Shown: positions 11,045-21,009 of the stretch, in pieces
Numbering within the stretch: the first letter of the stretch is position 1
Layout of the letters: each line of letters opens with the position of its first letter
DNA from: Metellina segmentata
Taxonomy: Eukaryota > Arthropoda > Arachnida > Araneae > Tetragnathidae
NCBI GenBank assembly: GCA_947359465.1
Contig: OX375872.1
Location: forward strand, 10,486,137 to 10,550,136
DNA length: 64,000 bases
Direction: 5' to 3'
Made by a program: the position numbers and the translations under genes
Notes under the pieces: generated by a model
Told to the model about the DNA's origin: nothing
Database searches by the model: none
The model's input: the letters and a program-made list of their open reading frames with translations, nothing else

Positions 11045-12018
11045 GTCCCGCATACTTTTCACACCACCAACACGCACCCATACTGACAAGTACAAAGATA
11101 ATCGGATTACATACATCTGTCAAGACATTGTGTGTACAATTCTTTCTTGCAAAATTTAGGTTTACATATAAATCCAATTTGAAATTAAATACATTTGCAT
11201 TTCTTTTCCTAGAGCCAAATTAAAATGCCGTATGCGTTCTATTTATTTAAAATTTTGAATCAATTCTACGGAAAAGTACGTACTTATCAGTATGAATGCA
11301 GATTCATGCGTCGCAACCAATGTAAACAATGTCACGTGATCGTGAGGAGACGGTAGTAGCCAATCACAGCGAGGGTCTCAATTTAATCCCTGGATCACTT
11401 TACACGCCGTTTGAGAATACCGTTCTTGTTACGACGGAGGTGCCGCCATCTATCATTTCGCCAAGCTGCTTGTTTACGTTTACTCAGCTATCTTTATTTC
11501 TATTTTTCTTCCGAATTTCAATAAAATTATGTTTAAAATTTTTGCATCTAAGCAATATTATGATGAGAAGATGAACTGCTATGGAGCAGGTGCTCCGTAA
11601 TGATAGGCAAAGTCCAGTCGTCGCAAGAATACTGTAATTGATGACTCGAATACATCGCAAAAAGATAGTTCTGCGCATGCGTTAAATGTAACCTGCGAGA
11701 ACTCGCCGATTTCGGAGGATCAAAATGTAACACCGAAACGGCAGTTTAAACCACGGATCAGGACTTGTGAATACGGTTTTTTCGATAACTCGCGGATTAT
11801 CGTTGATCCTCGAGTTAACTCGGACTTGTGAATACGGCCGTAAGAGTTAACTCGAGGATTATCAAAAACGGTATTCTCAAACGGCGTGTTAAGTGATCCG
11901 GGGATTAAAATAAGATTATCGTTGATCCTCGAGTTAATTCGGACTTGTGGATACGGCCGTTACTCGCGGTTCAACTGATCCTCGAGTTAACTCGAGACTT
12001 GTGAATATGGCCGTATGT
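11045..12018. mobile_element. Dispersed repeat element related to 39990-40395
   Basis: The first ~360 bases match 39990-40320 with about 85 % identity by eye, including 'tcacgtgatcgtgaggaga' and 'acacgccgtttgagaata'. The end consists of internal repeats of 'cgagttaactcgaggat' and 'acttgtgaatacggccgt', giving many small inverted repeats. This looks like a non-autonomous DNA element with palindromic termini, longer here than in the second copy. The superfamily is unknown. Confidence 0.55.
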
Positions 12019-12059
12019 CTTGATTTGGGTTAGGTCGTAGAATGTAGAATGTATGTCCA

Positions 12060-12300
12060 TTACTTCATATTGTTGTGTATCTTGTGTCTGGCGCAGCATG
12101 GTAAAACACGGCCGTTTTACCATAGAACCCCAACTGAACCAACCCCTCTGATCATGTCTGAGTGCCAAAACCGTCGTGTAAACGGGGACTGGTGCACGTT
12201 AAATCTGTAACTACCCTTTGTGGTGCTCCAATGCGACTTTAATTACGTATGATTATCTATTTTACTATCTATTACCTTTAATTACCTATGACCAAACGGG
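12060..12300 (+). repeat. SINE copy with 'tgtcttgtgtctggcgcag' head
   Basis: Begins with a block 'ttgtgtctggcgcagcatgg...ataaaacccc.a..aaccaacc' that recurs at 13770-13850, 14395-14490, 15235-15315 and 28765-28830. Here it leads directly into the SINE body ('gtgccaaaaccgtcgtg...ctggtgcacgttaaatctg'). The block is therefore probably an alternative 5' part of the same SINE. Confidence 0.6.
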
Positions 12301-12408
12301 TAAAATGTCGATTCGAATTGAGAAATAGGGACACGTAGTGGTGTGATTTAAAGTTTGGCTTTTAAGAATTTTGAGACTACTTCAGCTTTGACTTTTGTTT
12401 CCTTTCAG

Positions 12409-12483
12409 AAAGAGAAGGTGGGAGGAGATGGAGGAAGATGAGGAGGAGAGGCCAGAACCTCCAAAGAAGAGGTTTGTTGCAGG
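12409..12483 (+). CDS. Cassette exon A3 of unnamed split gene
   Basis: A 75-nt exon between TTTCCTTTCAG and a weak GTAGAT donor, phase 2 in and out. It encodes G-KRRWEEMEEDEEERPEPPKK, then RFVA-G, closely matching exon 7610-7678 (KR.WE.ME.....PEPPKKRF). The coding similarity is higher than that of the surrounding intron, which hints at selection, though I did not measure it. The donor has A at +4 and lacks the +5 G, so inclusion may be variable. Confidence 0.7.
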
Positions 12484-12598
12484 GTAGATATACATTTGTG
12501 CACAATTCTTATCACTGTAAAGAACCCCATGTAAGCCCAGCATTCGCCGAGGGAAAAAAATGTAGACCATCGATTGAATCAAGATAATCTAGTGTTAA

Positions 12599-13316
12599 GG
12601 TGCCTGCCTACCTATAAAACCGCATTTGTGGAGAAAAATACGATTTTTTAATTTTGCCTAACTTTAAAAGTATAGTTTCTTAGATTTCCAAATCAGTTTA
12701 AATTTTGTTTATCTCTTACTTAGAACTCTAGTTTCAGAACTTTTAATATTAGTATGTTGACAGATTTTCAAACCGTAAGAAGTGTTCTGCTAACGGAAGT
12801 TTTTACATTTTGCTATTCCGCACAACATCATAACTCATAACATTATGCTTCAAATAATTTTAAACTTTGGTAGAGTATTTTAAAGGGTTCAATTCAGGTA
12901 ACCTACCTTTATTTTAATTGTTTATGCATTATTTTTTAGCTTTTTAATTACATAAGTATGAAGTTGTAATAATTTTTGATGATTTTTTCTATGTCGAAAG
13001 GTTTATTTGCATAAGCTTTTTTAATACAAAGTTTCAGTTATAAAATGGGTAGAGATCCCAGAAGAGGGTTTTGATAATACAATCCAATTTACAAAAATAG
13101 AATATCTTAATTTGAATTTGAGTTTTGTTGTTCTGCGAAATTGCTAATTTATTGAGATTTTTTGTTTATTTTTTGCAAAAAATGAAAATTAAAAAAACAT
13201 GTATAGCTATTTTATATATTATTCATAGTTTTTAGATGTATTTGATAGTATAATGCACATAAAAAGTCAATTTTTGAAATATTTAAAAAAAAGGTCTCCG
13301 AACGTAGGCAGGCACC
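12599..13316. mobile_element. 718-bp MITE with TTAA target duplication
   Basis: The left end GGTGCCTGCCTACCTA and the right end (reverse complement GGTGCCTGCCTACGTT) form terminal inverted repeats of about 13 bp. TTAA flanks both sides (12595-12598 and 13317-13320). The interior is AT-rich without coding potential. The paralogous intron copy near 17400-17412 carries the unoccupied sequence with a single TTAA, a natural empty site. TTAA specificity points to the piggyBac superfamily. Confidence 0.85.
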
Positions 13317-13592
13317 TTAAAGACAATTCGTTTTTGAGTAATTCCTAGCAGACAACTGTTTCGATTTCTAATATGCATCTTTGCATCTTTGCTGGTTACT
13401 TCTCAGCAAAGTACGAAACGGATCCAAATCCAATCATCTTGATGTTGGATGAATCGTAGGAAGGGATGAAACAGCTAAAGGACTTGTGTTTCAGTAACAC
13501 TAGAAGCACCCATTTCTTTTGAAATGGTAGTAGAAAAGTCTCCTACAACTTTAATTTCAATTTCAGCTGCTCAAGACAAGAAATCAATTGAC

Positions 13593-14235
13593 TATGTTGG
13601 TCTCAGACCAGCTGATAGGCACAGTTGTTAATAGGTCATGATCCACATCAAAGTTCAACTTCATGACAGTGGATTTCAGTCGGATGCATTTTAAAATAAA
13701 ATACAATCTCTTTTGCCACGTATTTTGTTGTGGAATCTCAAACAATAATATTATTTTATTTATCCATTTATTGCGTTGTCTGTCTTGTGTTTGGCGCAGC
13801 TTGGCCAAAGACTCGTGCCATATAACCCGAAATCAACCAACCAGTCACACGCGAAGCCTGCTTGCTCGTCTATTATCGAGTATTCAATACATGAATCTGT
13901 TTTTATGCCTTTTGTCCTATCTAAGTGCTCAGTTGGGCCATCAAAATGTAACTCACTGTGTCTTATCTCTCCACAGCTGGAGAAGAAAGGGCGCCAGGAC
14001 ACTCACGGACGATGAAGATGAAGGATCTTCTTCGGAGAGGTAATTGATATTGCTTACTCAGTAATGGATGTTTGAAATCATTCATATACGAGTTATTTCA
14101 GACCAATGCCAAATTCTGATGATTTTCAAACAGTCAGGGAGGTGTTACTTGGACCAGCTCACTTACCTGTTCAATGTTTTTGATGGATAACTGTAAAATT
14201 CGTCGATTCAATCAACAATGTTTTACAAAATTGTT
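13593..14235 (+). repeat. Segmental duplication, copy A (contains exon 13977-14039)
   Basis: About 640 bases are nearly identical to 15058-15655. Shared sequence begins near 'ggtctcagaccagctgatagg' and ends near 'caatgttttacaaaat'. Copy A has an additional ~40 bases ('caaacagtcagggaggtg...') missing from copy B. It includes a SINE-like block, the acceptor, the exon and the donor. Confidence 0.9.
13977..14039 (+). CDS. Cassette exon B1 of unnamed split gene
   Basis: A 63-nt exon after TCTCTCCACAG and before GTAATT, phase 2 in and out. With the split glycine it encodes G-WRRKGARTLTDDEDEGSSSE-R/split. A basic start is followed by an acidic DDEDEG and a serine run, a typical casein kinase 2-like acidic serine patch (inference). 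It is distinct in sequence from the A-type cassettes but has the same phase. It is duplicated at 15442-15504. Confidence 0.7.
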
Positions 14236-14394
14236 TCTTAAATTTATTGTTTCAAGCCAATTTTTATGCAGCTATGTTGTGGCTTCAGTGGGTATGCCCA
14301 CTTCGCAATCAACTTGCGAGTTGTAGCCAGGTTTGGTTCTCAACTGCGTATGTTTAATCTGTGTCAGTAAACTTTTCGTGTGTGTGTTAGTTCA

Positions 14395-14495
14395 TTACTT
14401 GATACTATGTATCTTGTTGTCTGGCGCAGCATGAACAAAAACGGGGGGGGGGGGGGGGCCACCATAAAACCCATACAAAACCAACCATACAGATC
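14395..14495 (+). repeat. SINE head fragment with 16-bp poly-G
   Basis: A 'tgtctggcgcagcatg' block with a run of 16 G at 14443-14458 and the 'ataaaaccc' tail. It is cut at 14495 by the hAT element and its continuation appears at 16882, on the other side of the transposon. Confidence 0.7.
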
Positions 14496-14837
14496 CATCG
14501 CCGGCCTTGCCCTTGATCAGGGTAGAGCGACCAACTTTATCAAAAATCAACTATTATTGCAAAAATCAATATTTATTGAATTTAAATTAAATTAAGTAGC
14601 TCGAATTATTACACTCCTGCATCTTTAACATAAACAAAGTTCCTACCACTATATAATTAAATTAGTATTTGGTGTTAATTTCAATCGGTCACTAAATAAT
14701 AAAATCTGTTTCCTATGTAGGTATTGTAATAACATAATTCAAAGAAAACATGATATCACGTTTGTTAAATCGATTTAAATTTAAATTAATCTGTACAAAG
14801 TTTACCTTTCTTGCTTTCGCACTGGTAAATTTTACAA

Positions 14838-15052
14838 TTAAATTATCTTTAGGTATTGATTTAGCAATATCATTTTCAATTGATAAAATTGACAGGTTTG
14901 ACATTTTTTGGGTCTTGGGTTTGTTTTTATTAGGTTTAGTTTACCAAAACTACGCTCACCTTTGGCGACACTGGAATAGTTTGTAGTATCCGAAGGGCAG
15001 TCCAAGTGTTTTGAAATAAATAGCACCAATCATTTTTGTTCTAGACATTGAG
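14838..15052 (-). pseudogene. hAT transposase C-terminal fragment
   Basis: The minus-strand reading includes SVAKGERSFGKLNLIKT, the conserved hAT C-terminal dimerisation motif (SVA..ERSFS.LK.IKT.LR), and, in another frame, a segment like KNDWCYLF preceding it. The part nearest 15040 is repeated at 15653-15679. Frameshifts show it is dead. Confidence 0.8.
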
Positions 15053-15057
15053 AGATA

Positions 15058-15652
15058 GATGCTGGTCTCAGACCAGCTGATAGGCACAGTTGATAATAGG
15101 TCATGATCCACATCAAAGTTCAACTTCATGACAGTGGATTTCGGTCGGATGCATTTTAGAATAAAATACAATTTCTTTTGCCACGTATTTTGTTGTGGAA
15201 TCTCAAACAATAATATTCTTTTATTTATCCATTTATTGCGTTGTCTGTCTTGTGTTTGGCGCAGCTTGGCCAAAGACTCGTGCCATATAACCCGAAATCA
15301 ACCAACCAGTCACACGCGAAGTCTGCTTGCTCGTCTATTATCGAGTATTCAATACATGAATATGTTTTTATGCCTTTTGTCCTATCTAAGTGCTCAGTTG
15401 GGCCATGAAAATGTAACTCATTGTGTCTTATCTCTCCACAGCTTCCGAACAAAGGGCGCCAGGATCCTCTCGGACGATGAAGATGAAGGATCTTCTTCCG
15501 AGAGGTAATTGATATTGCTTACTCAGTAATGGATGGTTGAAATCATTCATATACGAGTTATTTCAGACCAATGCCAAATTCTGATGATTTTGGTTCAATG
15601 TTTTTGATGAGATAACTTTAAATTGCATCGATTCAATCAAAAATGTTTTACA
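15058..15652 (+). repeat. Segmental duplication, copy B, inside the hAT element
   Basis: Near-identical copy of 13593-14235, in the same orientation, with a ~40-bp deletion near its 3' end. It interrupts the hAT transposase coding region. A direct repeat of 27 exact bases (15014-15040 and 15653-15679) extends imperfectly to about 38 and brackets the insert, so the hAT sequence was duplicated at the junction. The order of events implied is hAT insertion first, then entry of this segment. Confidence 0.85.
15442..15504 (+). CDS. Cassette exon B2 of unnamed split gene (transposon-embedded)
   Basis: A 63-nt exon after TCTCTCCACAG and before GTAATT, phase 2 in and out. It encodes G-FRTKGARILSDDEDEGSSSE-R/split, differing from exon 13977-14039 at a few positions, most of them amino acid-changing near the start, while the DDEDEGSSSE half is unchanged. 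Splice sites and frame are intact. It is physically inside the hAT element and in sense orientation relative to the gene. Whether it is spliced into mRNA needs transcript data. Confidence 0.65.
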
Positions 15653-16310
15653 AAATAAATAGCACCAATCATTTTTGTTCAAGGCATTAAGAACATCTTT
15701 CGGTTGGCCTTGGTCTAAGAAATGCTTCGAGCTTAGTATTTCTTGAGCCAGATCCACTCCATCAATATCGCTGTGTGAATTATGTGTCAAAATATTTTGC
15801 AAATTTAAACACGATTGCTCCAATTTAGGCTTATTAACCGGTCGCTTTAAATCACACTACTTCAACGCATTAAAATTTGATATCTGTTTGAAACGTATTT
15901 TCAGCGAATTTACCATTGTATCTATCAAAAGATAGAATACGATGGTCTTAAAATTTTGTACCGAGTCTATTGGAGTTTCATCTTGAGATCCATAGTCGAA
16001 CATTCTTTTTCTTCTTCGGTTTCTTGTTTTTGAAATACTGGTGAAATTTCAGCTATTTCGTCAATTTTTTTTTTACTATGATTGCAGCTTATGCAACATT
16101 TGTTTAATAGATTCGTTGCATTTAACAAGTCTGTCGATTCTGATTTCAAGGATTTGCTAAAAATATTAATTTGGTACTGTAAATCATACCAAACCACAAG
16201 AATGAGCAAAAATTCATATTGATTTATGTGTTGAGCGAGAGACCTGACTTCTTGTAGCGCATCTCTCACTTCAGTATATTGATACTTAACATCTTTTTTT
16301 AAATGTGAGG
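15653..16310 (-). pseudogene. hAT transposase middle fragment
   Basis: Minus-strand readings include LTHNSHSDIDGVDLAQEI and, further upstream, a segment with LAQHINQYEFLLILVVWYDL. Both are typical of the middle region of ZMYM/TTF-type hAT transposases (the SDIDG.DL and FEFL.SL.IWYD motifs). The pieces are broken by stops and continue, after the inserted exon segment, at 14838-15052. Confidence 0.75.
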
Positions 16311-16881
16311 GCTTCTGTATGTTTTGAGATTACTTTCCATTTTATTCTGGAAGACGAGAAAAAGACAAATAGTCGTTGGATAACCCCGAACAACGACACT
16401 GATTTAACTTAAGTTTGAATTAAATACAGCATCAGAAACAAACAAGTTTAAGCTGTGACAGCCGCAAGAATTAAAAAAGCCCTTGGAAATTCTCTGGTAA
16501 TACAGCTTTGGACGGCTCTTTGGTTCCCCGCCTTATTGACGCTATGTCATAGCCTTGGCCCCTGCAATCATGCATGTTTAAATCCCATTGTTTTAATCTA
16601 GGTAACTGATACTACTACCTATACCTACCTACTTACATTATTCATACATCGATCACAAAATCTGTTTGTTATACTATTACCATATTTTATTACTTACTTA
16701 CCTAAATAGAAACAAAAAGTAATGAGAGAATGTGGTAGGTTCTTACACCAATTATAAGTCAACAAAACAAAATTCGCAAACCAAACGAAACCAGCGTAAA
16801 TTGTTTTTCGCATTTTGGCGCACCTTGCCACCTGGCGCCTAGAGCGACCGCTCCTCTCGCTCTACCCTAGGGCCGGCGCTG

Positions 16882-16990
16882 TATAGATCTTGTCTGAATG
16901 CCAAAATCATCTTGTATACGGAGGCTGGTGCACGTTAAATCTGTCGGTACGCTTTGTGGTGCTCCAATGCGACTTTAGCTAACTACCTAC
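16882..16990 (+). repeat. SINE continuation right of hAT
   Basis: Resumes the repeat cut at 14495: 'tgtctgaatgccaaaatcatc..gtatac' and 'ggctggtgcacgttaaatctgtcg'. The corresponding uninterrupted arrangement is seen at 12140-12240. Confidence 0.75.
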
Positions 16991-17083
16991 AAATAATTAT
17001 ATCGGTCCAAAAGTTAAAATGTCGATTGGAATTATGAAATAAGGTCCATTTACTGGTATGTTTACTGACTTGTTTCATTTCAG

Positions 17084-17160
17084 TGAAAGAAGGGAGGAGG
17101 AGGTTCAGGAAGCAGAGGCGGAGATGCCACGCAACCTCCCAGGAGTTAGTTCTTTGCCGT
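17084..17160 (+). CDS. Cassette exon A4, frame-shifted phase adaptor of unnamed split gene
   Basis: A 77-nt exon after GTTTCATTTCAG and before GTATGT. It enters in phase 2 like the other cassettes but leaves in phase 1. It encodes G-ERREEEVQEAEAEMPRNLPG, then VSSLP and a split leucine. The first half resembles exons 10503 and 12409. The second half aligns at DNA level with their PPKKRF end only if two bases are removed. Its phase 1 end is exactly what exon 19907 needs: any other cassette joined directly to 19907 hits a TGA after about 26 codons. It is therefore probably an obligatory exon and not a dead copy. Confidence 0.65.
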
Positions 17161-19906
17161 GTATGTATATATTTTGTGCACAATTCTCATCGATTTAAAG
17201 AAGCGAAAAAGACGAACTTTTATAGCTTTTAAACATAGTTGTGGCATCTTTTCTTCTGGCGAATTCTTTAGAATTTTTCCATTTAGTACGTTTGTGAACG
17301 TTTTTGAAAACTCATAAATGTCAATGGCCGTAGTGTCATTGTAAGCCCAGCATTTGCTGAAGAAAAAATGTGTAAGTTATCGATTAAATCAAGGTAATCT
17401 AATGTTAAAAACAATTTTTGTTGTTGAGTTTCGATTTCTAATATTCCTAAATTGCCTCTACTGGTTTCTTCTCACTCAACTACAAAACGGATACGTACCC
17501 ATCCTCTTGATGTTGGATGAGTTGAAGGGCTGCAAAAGGATTTGTGGAAGAGTAACACTAGTAGCACAAAGGATTTTTGAAATGGTAGCAGAGTTATGTT
17601 GTTGCTTTCAGTTCAAGATATCAAATCAATTGGCTGAAACGCAATGTGCTATTTGAGTATGAAACAGACGTGGAAGATCTTGCCAAACCATTTTAATTAA
17701 AAAATTAAAAGCTAAATAATTTTACACTTAACACTTAGCAACAATAGATTCGATTTTTTCCTTTCACGGTTGCTAAGTTTGGACGCAAAAACATCAAAAT
17801 TTGTCTTAAAGAAAACAATATATTTTTGTATAAAAAGAACTAAACTTTTGACCTTTTGTGAACTTTCAAGAAAGGTGCCAAAACTTTGAAATTAGTAACT
17901 TTTGCGCTCACTTTTCTTATGGACACAGTAGGTCCAAAATCATGATCTTACAAAGTTCAACTCCATGATCTTGTATGGATCGTGAGGTACTTTCACAGCT
18001 GAGGGCTGCAAGTTCAGGCCTCCCAGAGGCGACTAAAACAGCGACTAAAGCGACTATTTTCAAGGCAAGGCGACTATGGCGACTTTTTTCAGAAAATTAA
18101 CATTGAAAAATGTCAAAAGCAACTATTTTGGGGAAAAAAGGCAACTATTTTCATCGCAAGGCGACTTTTTCATAGAAACTCGATATTTGCGCTACATTTA
18201 TCCAGGGTTCGCACGCTCCTTAAGAACTCCTTAAAATAGATTTTCGTTTTTAAGCACTCTTAAACTTTTATGTGCTACTCCTTAAAAACTCATTAATTTT
18301 CCACCCCGCCGTTTCAATTTCGAAATGCGCTACGTTCCACCGAAATAATGGATTCCAAAACGTACCGTTTCAATTGGAACAGGATACTGCACGTTGCTCG
18401 CGAATCACGGCCACATGCATGTCCGACCCCTTCTAGAATGTCAGTCGCTGACAGATCGTAAATAGTGATCGTTAAATATTGAAGGAGCGTTGCGAGCGTA
18501 TTGAAAATCGCCATCGGTTATCATCGGAGTTGATTATTACAAATTCTTGAATTTCTTTAGCGAAAGCGATAGTTTACTTATTAAGTAGACAAAATTAGTT
18601 GGATTAAACTCCCTGTTCCCTCAAAGTTCAACTTCATGAACTCGTTAATTAAAAATTAACAATACCAATCATATTAGCATGTTCAGGGTGTCAAATATTG
18701 AGTTAATGCTAAATTTCGTCCGAAGACAAATTATTTTATTTGCTAAAAATTAAACTGAATCAATAAAGCATGCCGTTTTGTTCGATGACTTTTCTCCCTC
18801 ACCCCCCTCTTTGGTAGCTGGACAATCCCACACTCGTAGGAGTTATGAGGTTTGACTGATCCAGGTGACGAAGCACCTGGAATCGTCAATGGCACCCTCA
18901 ACTCAAGTAACACATATCGTTTGCATCCACGAAGCGTTGCCATTTTGGAAATAAAAAGCATACTAGTTCTGTCAAACAACGCCGAAACTTCACACATGTG
19001 AAGTAGATAACACTTTGGTTTTGCGAGATGCATCGGGGCATCTAGTGCCGAAATAGAAACGCACTTTGAATCAACTTAATAGTTTGAGGACCCTAGTGAG
19101 ACAATTCCACTGTAGCTGGCTTTCTATAATGTCCTCCAAAGTGTTATTAATCTAAATAAGGACCAGTGCATTTTTTGACTTTTAAAAATGTGTCTTTGCA
19201 CTAACCCGACCGTATGTTTGACTAATTTTTGAGTTTTCACCCTATTTAACACAATACCCCAGTGAATAACTCAAACAACTGCCTGCACAACTTCTACGAT
19301 TTTCATTCGTTACAACAAGTGTCATAATAATAGAAATCATAGGTTGGACTGCAGTCGTGACAGGAGTGGTGTAAGGTAACTAGGCAGGTGTAACAGGTGC
19401 ACCCGCACAGGGCCCACTTGGAAGGGGGCCCAAAAGAAATAGATGAAACACCGATGAAGGAAGTAACTTGACACCCAAAGAATTATTCAAAACACAAATT
19501 TACAGTGTTCTTGACACACGATTGTCTCAAATAGATTGGCGTTATCAAAAAAACTATCTGTGACGATTTTTGCACACATTCTTAGCAATTAGTACTAAAT
19601 GTCAAAATACTCGTAATTTCAATTTTTGAAAATTAAACGGAATCAATAAGAAAATTTCCCCCATCCTTCAAAAATTAAAGTTTTTATAAGTGAATTCTCA
19701 ACCTCTTGTAGAAAACGAAACGATTGTTAAATCCTTTATTTTATTTCAATCATGAAATGTTGGTAACTTTGAACCCTTATGCAATAAAAGAATGGCATAG
19801 CCACTTGCCTAGTGGGTGTTCCGCCACTGAGGTCGAGTCAAATGCTGTATTGTCTTACCTTTTGAAATTGTTTGGAAGGAAATGTTGATGGCATTATATT
19901 TTACAG
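17161..19906. other. Intron with duplicated-unit remainder and hAT-like ends
   Basis: 17161-17680 is intron sequence shared with 12484-12598 plus 13317-13590 and with 7679-8350 (the rest of the exon duplication unit). At 18003-18180 there are repeated 'gcgacta' and 'gcaactatttt' motifs resembling subterminal repeats of a hAT-type element, and 'ccagggttcgcacgctccttaa' at 18205 is another possible terminus. I see no gene in 18200-19900. Confidence 0.5.
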
Positions 19907-20013
19907 TGACAACGCCTCTGCAGAACGACAAGGAATATGTAGAAACCTTGAACACACTCTCAAGGAACATTTATCAGCGCAAGGTTGATGCCTATCGAGC
20001 ATTTTTTGATAAG
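19907..20013 (+). CDS. Middle exon of unnamed split gene
   Basis: A 107-nt exon after ATATTTTACAG and before GTTTGT. It is open only in phase 1 in and phase 0 out. It encodes TTPLQNDKEYVETLNTLSRN followed by IYQRKVDAYRAFFDK, an amphipathic, probably helical segment. The preceding split codon is completed to leucine by exon 17084-17160. Joined to the next exon it continues FFDK-YENCADDDDEVIDF. Confidence 0.7.
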
Positions 20014-20899
20014 GTTTGTATAACTTATTGATTTTTTCCAGATTCGGGGTAAAAGTTTTCAGCACTTTCTGCTCTTGCAGGTTAGCAAAAAATCTTTGTT
20101 CTTAAAACTGGGTCCTCAACTTCTCAACTGATTGAAAAACGAAGCTTGTCATATAGAGTTAAAAAATATTCCATCAAAAAGTTTTGTTTGTAAAATTCCC
20201 ACTTTCAATTTGACACAGGAACCGTTAGAAGCGCAAGTTGCATTTGTTCTTTTTATAGAGCTCTTACAAAAAGTCAAAATATGGGTTTGAAAAGTATTCT
20301 CGTGTTGTAGAAAGACGCAGCTTATTTCGGTCTTTCCTGAAACGCCGATAAATGTGACGTTTGCGCTGGCCCAACTGAGTTAACAAGCCACACACTTCGC
20401 TTTCTATTTCTGATACTTCTGCTGTACTCGATGCATATCGTATATGATATACTTTAATGTCATAATGAAGAGCTTGTCAGGATGCCCAAGAGGAAGAGAC
20501 CCACATATATTTTTTATTTCATATAACCTCCTCTTTTATTAAAGTTGTGGGCAAAATTTTATTTTTTAGATAATTTGTGTTTTTTTGAGTACGTTTTTTG
20601 TAGGTTTTAGGGTAATGCATGCATTTTGTTAGCAATTTTTAGGTTATCAATGTCTTCTGATCTGAATGCTGATTTCTGGATCGAATAGGAGGTTAAGGCA
20701 TGGATGTTTGTCTTAATGAATGTGTGGCTTCTCTGTAAACCGGTGGTACCTTGAATGAGTGGATGTATGCAAGGTGTAACGAGACCTGTGGTTAACAAAT
20801 CCTCTTTTGCAGTCCCATAGTGATATTAAATTCAATTGGCTGGTTAATAAAAAGAAATTAATATTAATGACGCATGCAAGTTATAAATTTTCTTGCTCT

Positions 20900-21009
20900 G
20901 GTCCTTTAGTTATTTTCTGTCCATTTGTGATTCCGTTGTCTTTTTATTTCAGTACGGTCCTTTAGTTATTTTCTGTCATTTTTGTGATTCCGTTGTCTTT
21001 TTATTTCAG
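20900..21009 (+). repeat. Tandemly duplicated 3' splice site (57-bp unit)
   Basis: The block from 'ggtcctttagttattttctgtc' to 'tttttatttcagtac' occurs twice in a row, giving acceptor AGs ending at 20952 and 21009. Use of the upstream AG would add 19 in-frame codons (20953-21009, hydrophobic, no stop) before exon 21010. Both acceptors are in phase 0. Confidence 0.85.

Larger units (their letters stand above)
14496..16881 (-). mobile_element. hAT transposon carrying a host-gene exon
   Basis: The left end begins CATCGCCGGCC and the right end is CCGGCGCTG, so the termini are inverted copies of a C(A)(T/G)CGCCGGCC motif followed by GGGTAGAGCGA on both sides. Flanking octamers TACAGATC (14488-14495) and TATAGATC (16882-16889) are the expected 8-bp hAT target duplication with one mismatch. 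Minus-strand fragments of hAT transposase lie inside. A 0.6-kb duplicate of the host segment 13593-14235 sits in the middle of that coding region. The repeat sequence interrupted at the left continues at the right, which confirms the insertion. Confidence 0.85.

Noticed and set aside
10793..11177. Frames with YIYIYIYI runs (also at 43288-43483)
   Set aside because: Dinucleotide microsatellite translated.
13663..13976. 126-residue frame running into exon 13977
   Set aside because: The part before 13977 is intron plus a SINE-like block; its stop-free status is chance. The copy at 15128 behaves the same because it is a duplicate.
17354..17656. 100-residue plus-strand frame after cassette 17084
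   Set aside because: It lies in intron sequence shared with 13321-13590, where the same reading is broken by stops, and it has no usable splice sites.
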